Source: Chloroflexota bacterium
Lineage (GTDB): Bacteria; Chloroflexota; Dehalococcoidia; DSTF01; JACRBR01
Direction: 5' to 3'
DNA: 7,161 nucleotides
Assembly (NCBI GenBank): GCA_021813085.1
Contig: JAKAMA010000124.1
Location: 1-7,161, forward strand
In this document: positions 6,088 through 7,161 of the stretch, piece after piece
Layout: every line of letters starts with the position of its first letter
Position numbering within the stretch: the stretch's first letter is position 1
Made by a program: the position numbers and the translations under genes
Notes under the pieces: model-generated
What the model was told of the DNA's origin: nothing
Databases searched by the model: none
What the model saw: only the letters and a program-made list of their open reading frames with translations

Positions 6088-6134
6088 GCGCTGCTCCGCC
6101 GTCCCCCGCGTACGGGCCGCTCCGTGCCCGCTTC

Positions 6135-6143
6135 TGCTATACT
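6135..6143 (+). promoter_or_regulatory. extended -10 promoter of purA
   Basis: TGCTATACT combines the TGn extension with TATACT (5 of 6 to TATAAT). No -35 hexamer is evident at 16-18 bases, which fits an extended -10 promoter. Predicted +1 is near 6150, giving a leader of about 72 bases. The same bases read TATAGC on the minus strand, so the core may be shared with a divergent promoter for the lipoprotein gene. Confidence 0.5.
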
Positions 6144-6153
6144 CTCGCCGGTT

Positions 6154-6214
6154 TGCGCCGAAGGGGCGCAGTCCGGGTCGTGCAGCAGGAGCCGCCGCCG
6201 TTCTCGGGGACGGC
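6154..6214 (+). promoter_or_regulatory. purA leader with two small hairpins
   Basis: The predicted leader holds a 6-bp stem TGCGCC/GGCGCA (6154-6159 with 6165-6170, loop GAAGG) and a 5-bp stem GCCGT/ACGGC (6197-6201 with 6210-6214). The second loop contains the only Shine-Dalgarno-like run, GGGGA at 6206-6210, 11 bases before the ATG. This might modulate initiation; it matches no riboswitch I know. Confidence 0.25.
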
Positions 6215-6221
6215 CTTCATT

Positions 6222-7161
6222 ATGCCAGCAGTGGTCGTCATCGGTGGGCAGTGGGGCGATGAGGGCAAGGGCCGTATCGTCGACCTGATCGCGCAGGGCG
6301 CGTCGGTCGTCGCACGCTACTCGGCGGGGAACAACGCCGGCCACACGGTGATCAACGACCTCGGCGAGTTCAAACTGAACGTCGTCCCGGCCGGCATTTT
6401 CTATCCTGAGAAGACGTGCCTCGTCGGCAACGGGGTCGCCGTCGACCCCGCGATCCTCCTCAACGAGATCGGGCAGCTCGCCTCGCGCGGGATCAGCGTC
6501 GACCACCTCTTCGTGAGCGACCGCTGCCACGTGATCATGCCCTGGCACCCGGCGATCGACATCGCCGACGAGAAGCTGCGCGGCCCGGCGGCCATCGGCA
6601 CGACCGGGCGCGGCGTCGGCCCCTGCTTCACGGACAAAGTGGCCCGCCTCGGCATCCGCGTCGGCGACCTGATCGACCCGGCCGCGTTCCGCGCCCGCCT
6701 GGAGTTCGTCCTGCCGTACAAGAACGCGGTCATGCAGCAGCTCTACGGCCTGCCGCCGCTCGACTTCGACGACGTCTACCGTCAGTACAGCGAGTATGGC
6801 GTGCGCCTGGCGCCGTTCGTCCGCGACACGGCGCAGATCGTCCACGAGGCGCTCGACCGCGGCGAGACGGTGCTGCTCGAAGGCGCGCAGGGCTGCCTGC
6901 TCGACCTCGACGCCGGCACGTACGAGTACGTCACCGCGTCGGTGCCGTCGTCCTCCGCGGGCGGCGCCGGCATCGGCATCGGCATCGGCCCGACGGTGAT
7001 CCAGCAGGTCGTCGGCATCTACAAGGCCTACGTGACGCGCGTCGGCAACGGGCCGATGCCGTCTGAGCTGCTCGACGAGACCGGCATGATCCTGCGGCTG
7101 GAAGGCCCGCGGCCGGAGATCGGCACGACCACCGGCCGCCCGCGGCGCACCGGCTGGTTCG
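6222..7161 (+). CDS. purA: adenylosuccinate synthetase, 3' end outside the window
   Basis: First 313 residues of an enzyme usually about 430 long. It joins IMP and aspartate using GTP to give adenylosuccinate, the committed step to AMP, in the cytoplasm. GGQWGDEGKG (8-17) contains the catalytic Asp13 and the P-loop. GNNAGHT (36-42) holds His41; both residues carry the same numbers as in E. coli PurA. GTTGRGVGPCFTDK matches the family's second signature with changes (usually GIGPxY). EGAQGCLLDLDAGTYEYVT, ITRVG-like VTRVGNGPMP and TTGRPRRTGWF (303-313) follow, including the substrate-binding TTGR loop. The segment after YVT reads ASVPSSSAGG, two residues longer than the usual SSNTTAGG. A GGCATC triple repeat at 6969-6986 encodes the Gly-Ile run. 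The ATG at 6222 fits the family start. An extended -10 promoter lies upstream. Confidence 0.94.
   Translation, partial: MPAVVVIGGQWGDEGKGRIVDLIAQGASVVARYSAGNNAGHTVINDLGEFKLNVVPAGIFYPEKTCLVGNGVAVDPAILLNEIGQLASRGISVDHLFVSDRCHVIMPWHPAIDIADEKLRGPAAIGTTGRGVGPCFTDKVARLGIRVGDLIDPAAFRARLEFVLPYKNAVMQQLYGLPPLDFDDVYRQYSEYGVRLAPFVRDTAQIVHEALDRGETVLLEGAQGCLLDLDAGTYEYVTASVPSSSAGGAGIGIGIGPTVIQQVVGIYKAYVTRVGNGPMPSELLDETGMILRLEGPRPEIGTTTGRPRRTGWF

Noticed and set aside
1..7161. tRNA or rRNA genes
   Set aside because: I saw no TTCGA-type T-loop with matching acceptor stem and no conserved rRNA blocks in the intergenic stretches.

Overview
The window is high-GC bacterial DNA packed with ordinary chromosomal genes plus a small mercury-resistance unit. 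A Chloroflexota (Thermomicrobia-like) host is my best guess. It rests mainly on the C-terminal pattern of the lipoprotein at 5521-6087 (DWPDACLG...PG...AQVVTPGYRI...EYHT), which I associate from memory with proteins of that phylum, and on two genes that look leaderless. The phylum call is tentative; assignment to Bacteria is secure.

Layout: 31-1859 (+) is a two-gene merR-merA unit with a 4-base overlap, coding for a mercury-type MerR regulator and a short mercuric reductase without an N-terminal heavy-metal domain. It converges on a minus-strand block of translation and secretion genes. In transcription order the block is a putative lipoprotein (6087-5521), tmk (thymidylate kinase, about 5444-4809), ffh (SRP GTPase, 4576-3245), rpsP (ribosomal protein S16, 3239-2943), khpA (KH-domain RNA-binding protein, 2926-2696) and rimM (16S rRNA processing factor, about 2409-1930). 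The order ffh-rpsP-khpA-rimM is the widely conserved SRP/ribosome-maturation cluster. The usual next gene, trmD, is absent here, and the mer unit follows tail to tail. On the plus strand from 6222, diverging from the lipoprotein gene, purA (adenylosuccinate synthetase) runs off the right edge.

Non-coding signals: three different 7-base-period tandem arrays lie within about 140 bases of the khpA-rimM spacer. A TTGACG-N18-TATGAC promoter sits directly in front of an upstream GTG of tmk, and a TACAAT box lies 9 bases before the ffh ATG. An extended -10 (TGCTATACT) precedes purA. Hairpins without U-tracts follow merA and tmk.

I did not find a convincing new multi-gene system. The items most worth a second look are the mixed heptamer arrays, the two leaderless-type starts, and the unusual residues of MerA and MerR.
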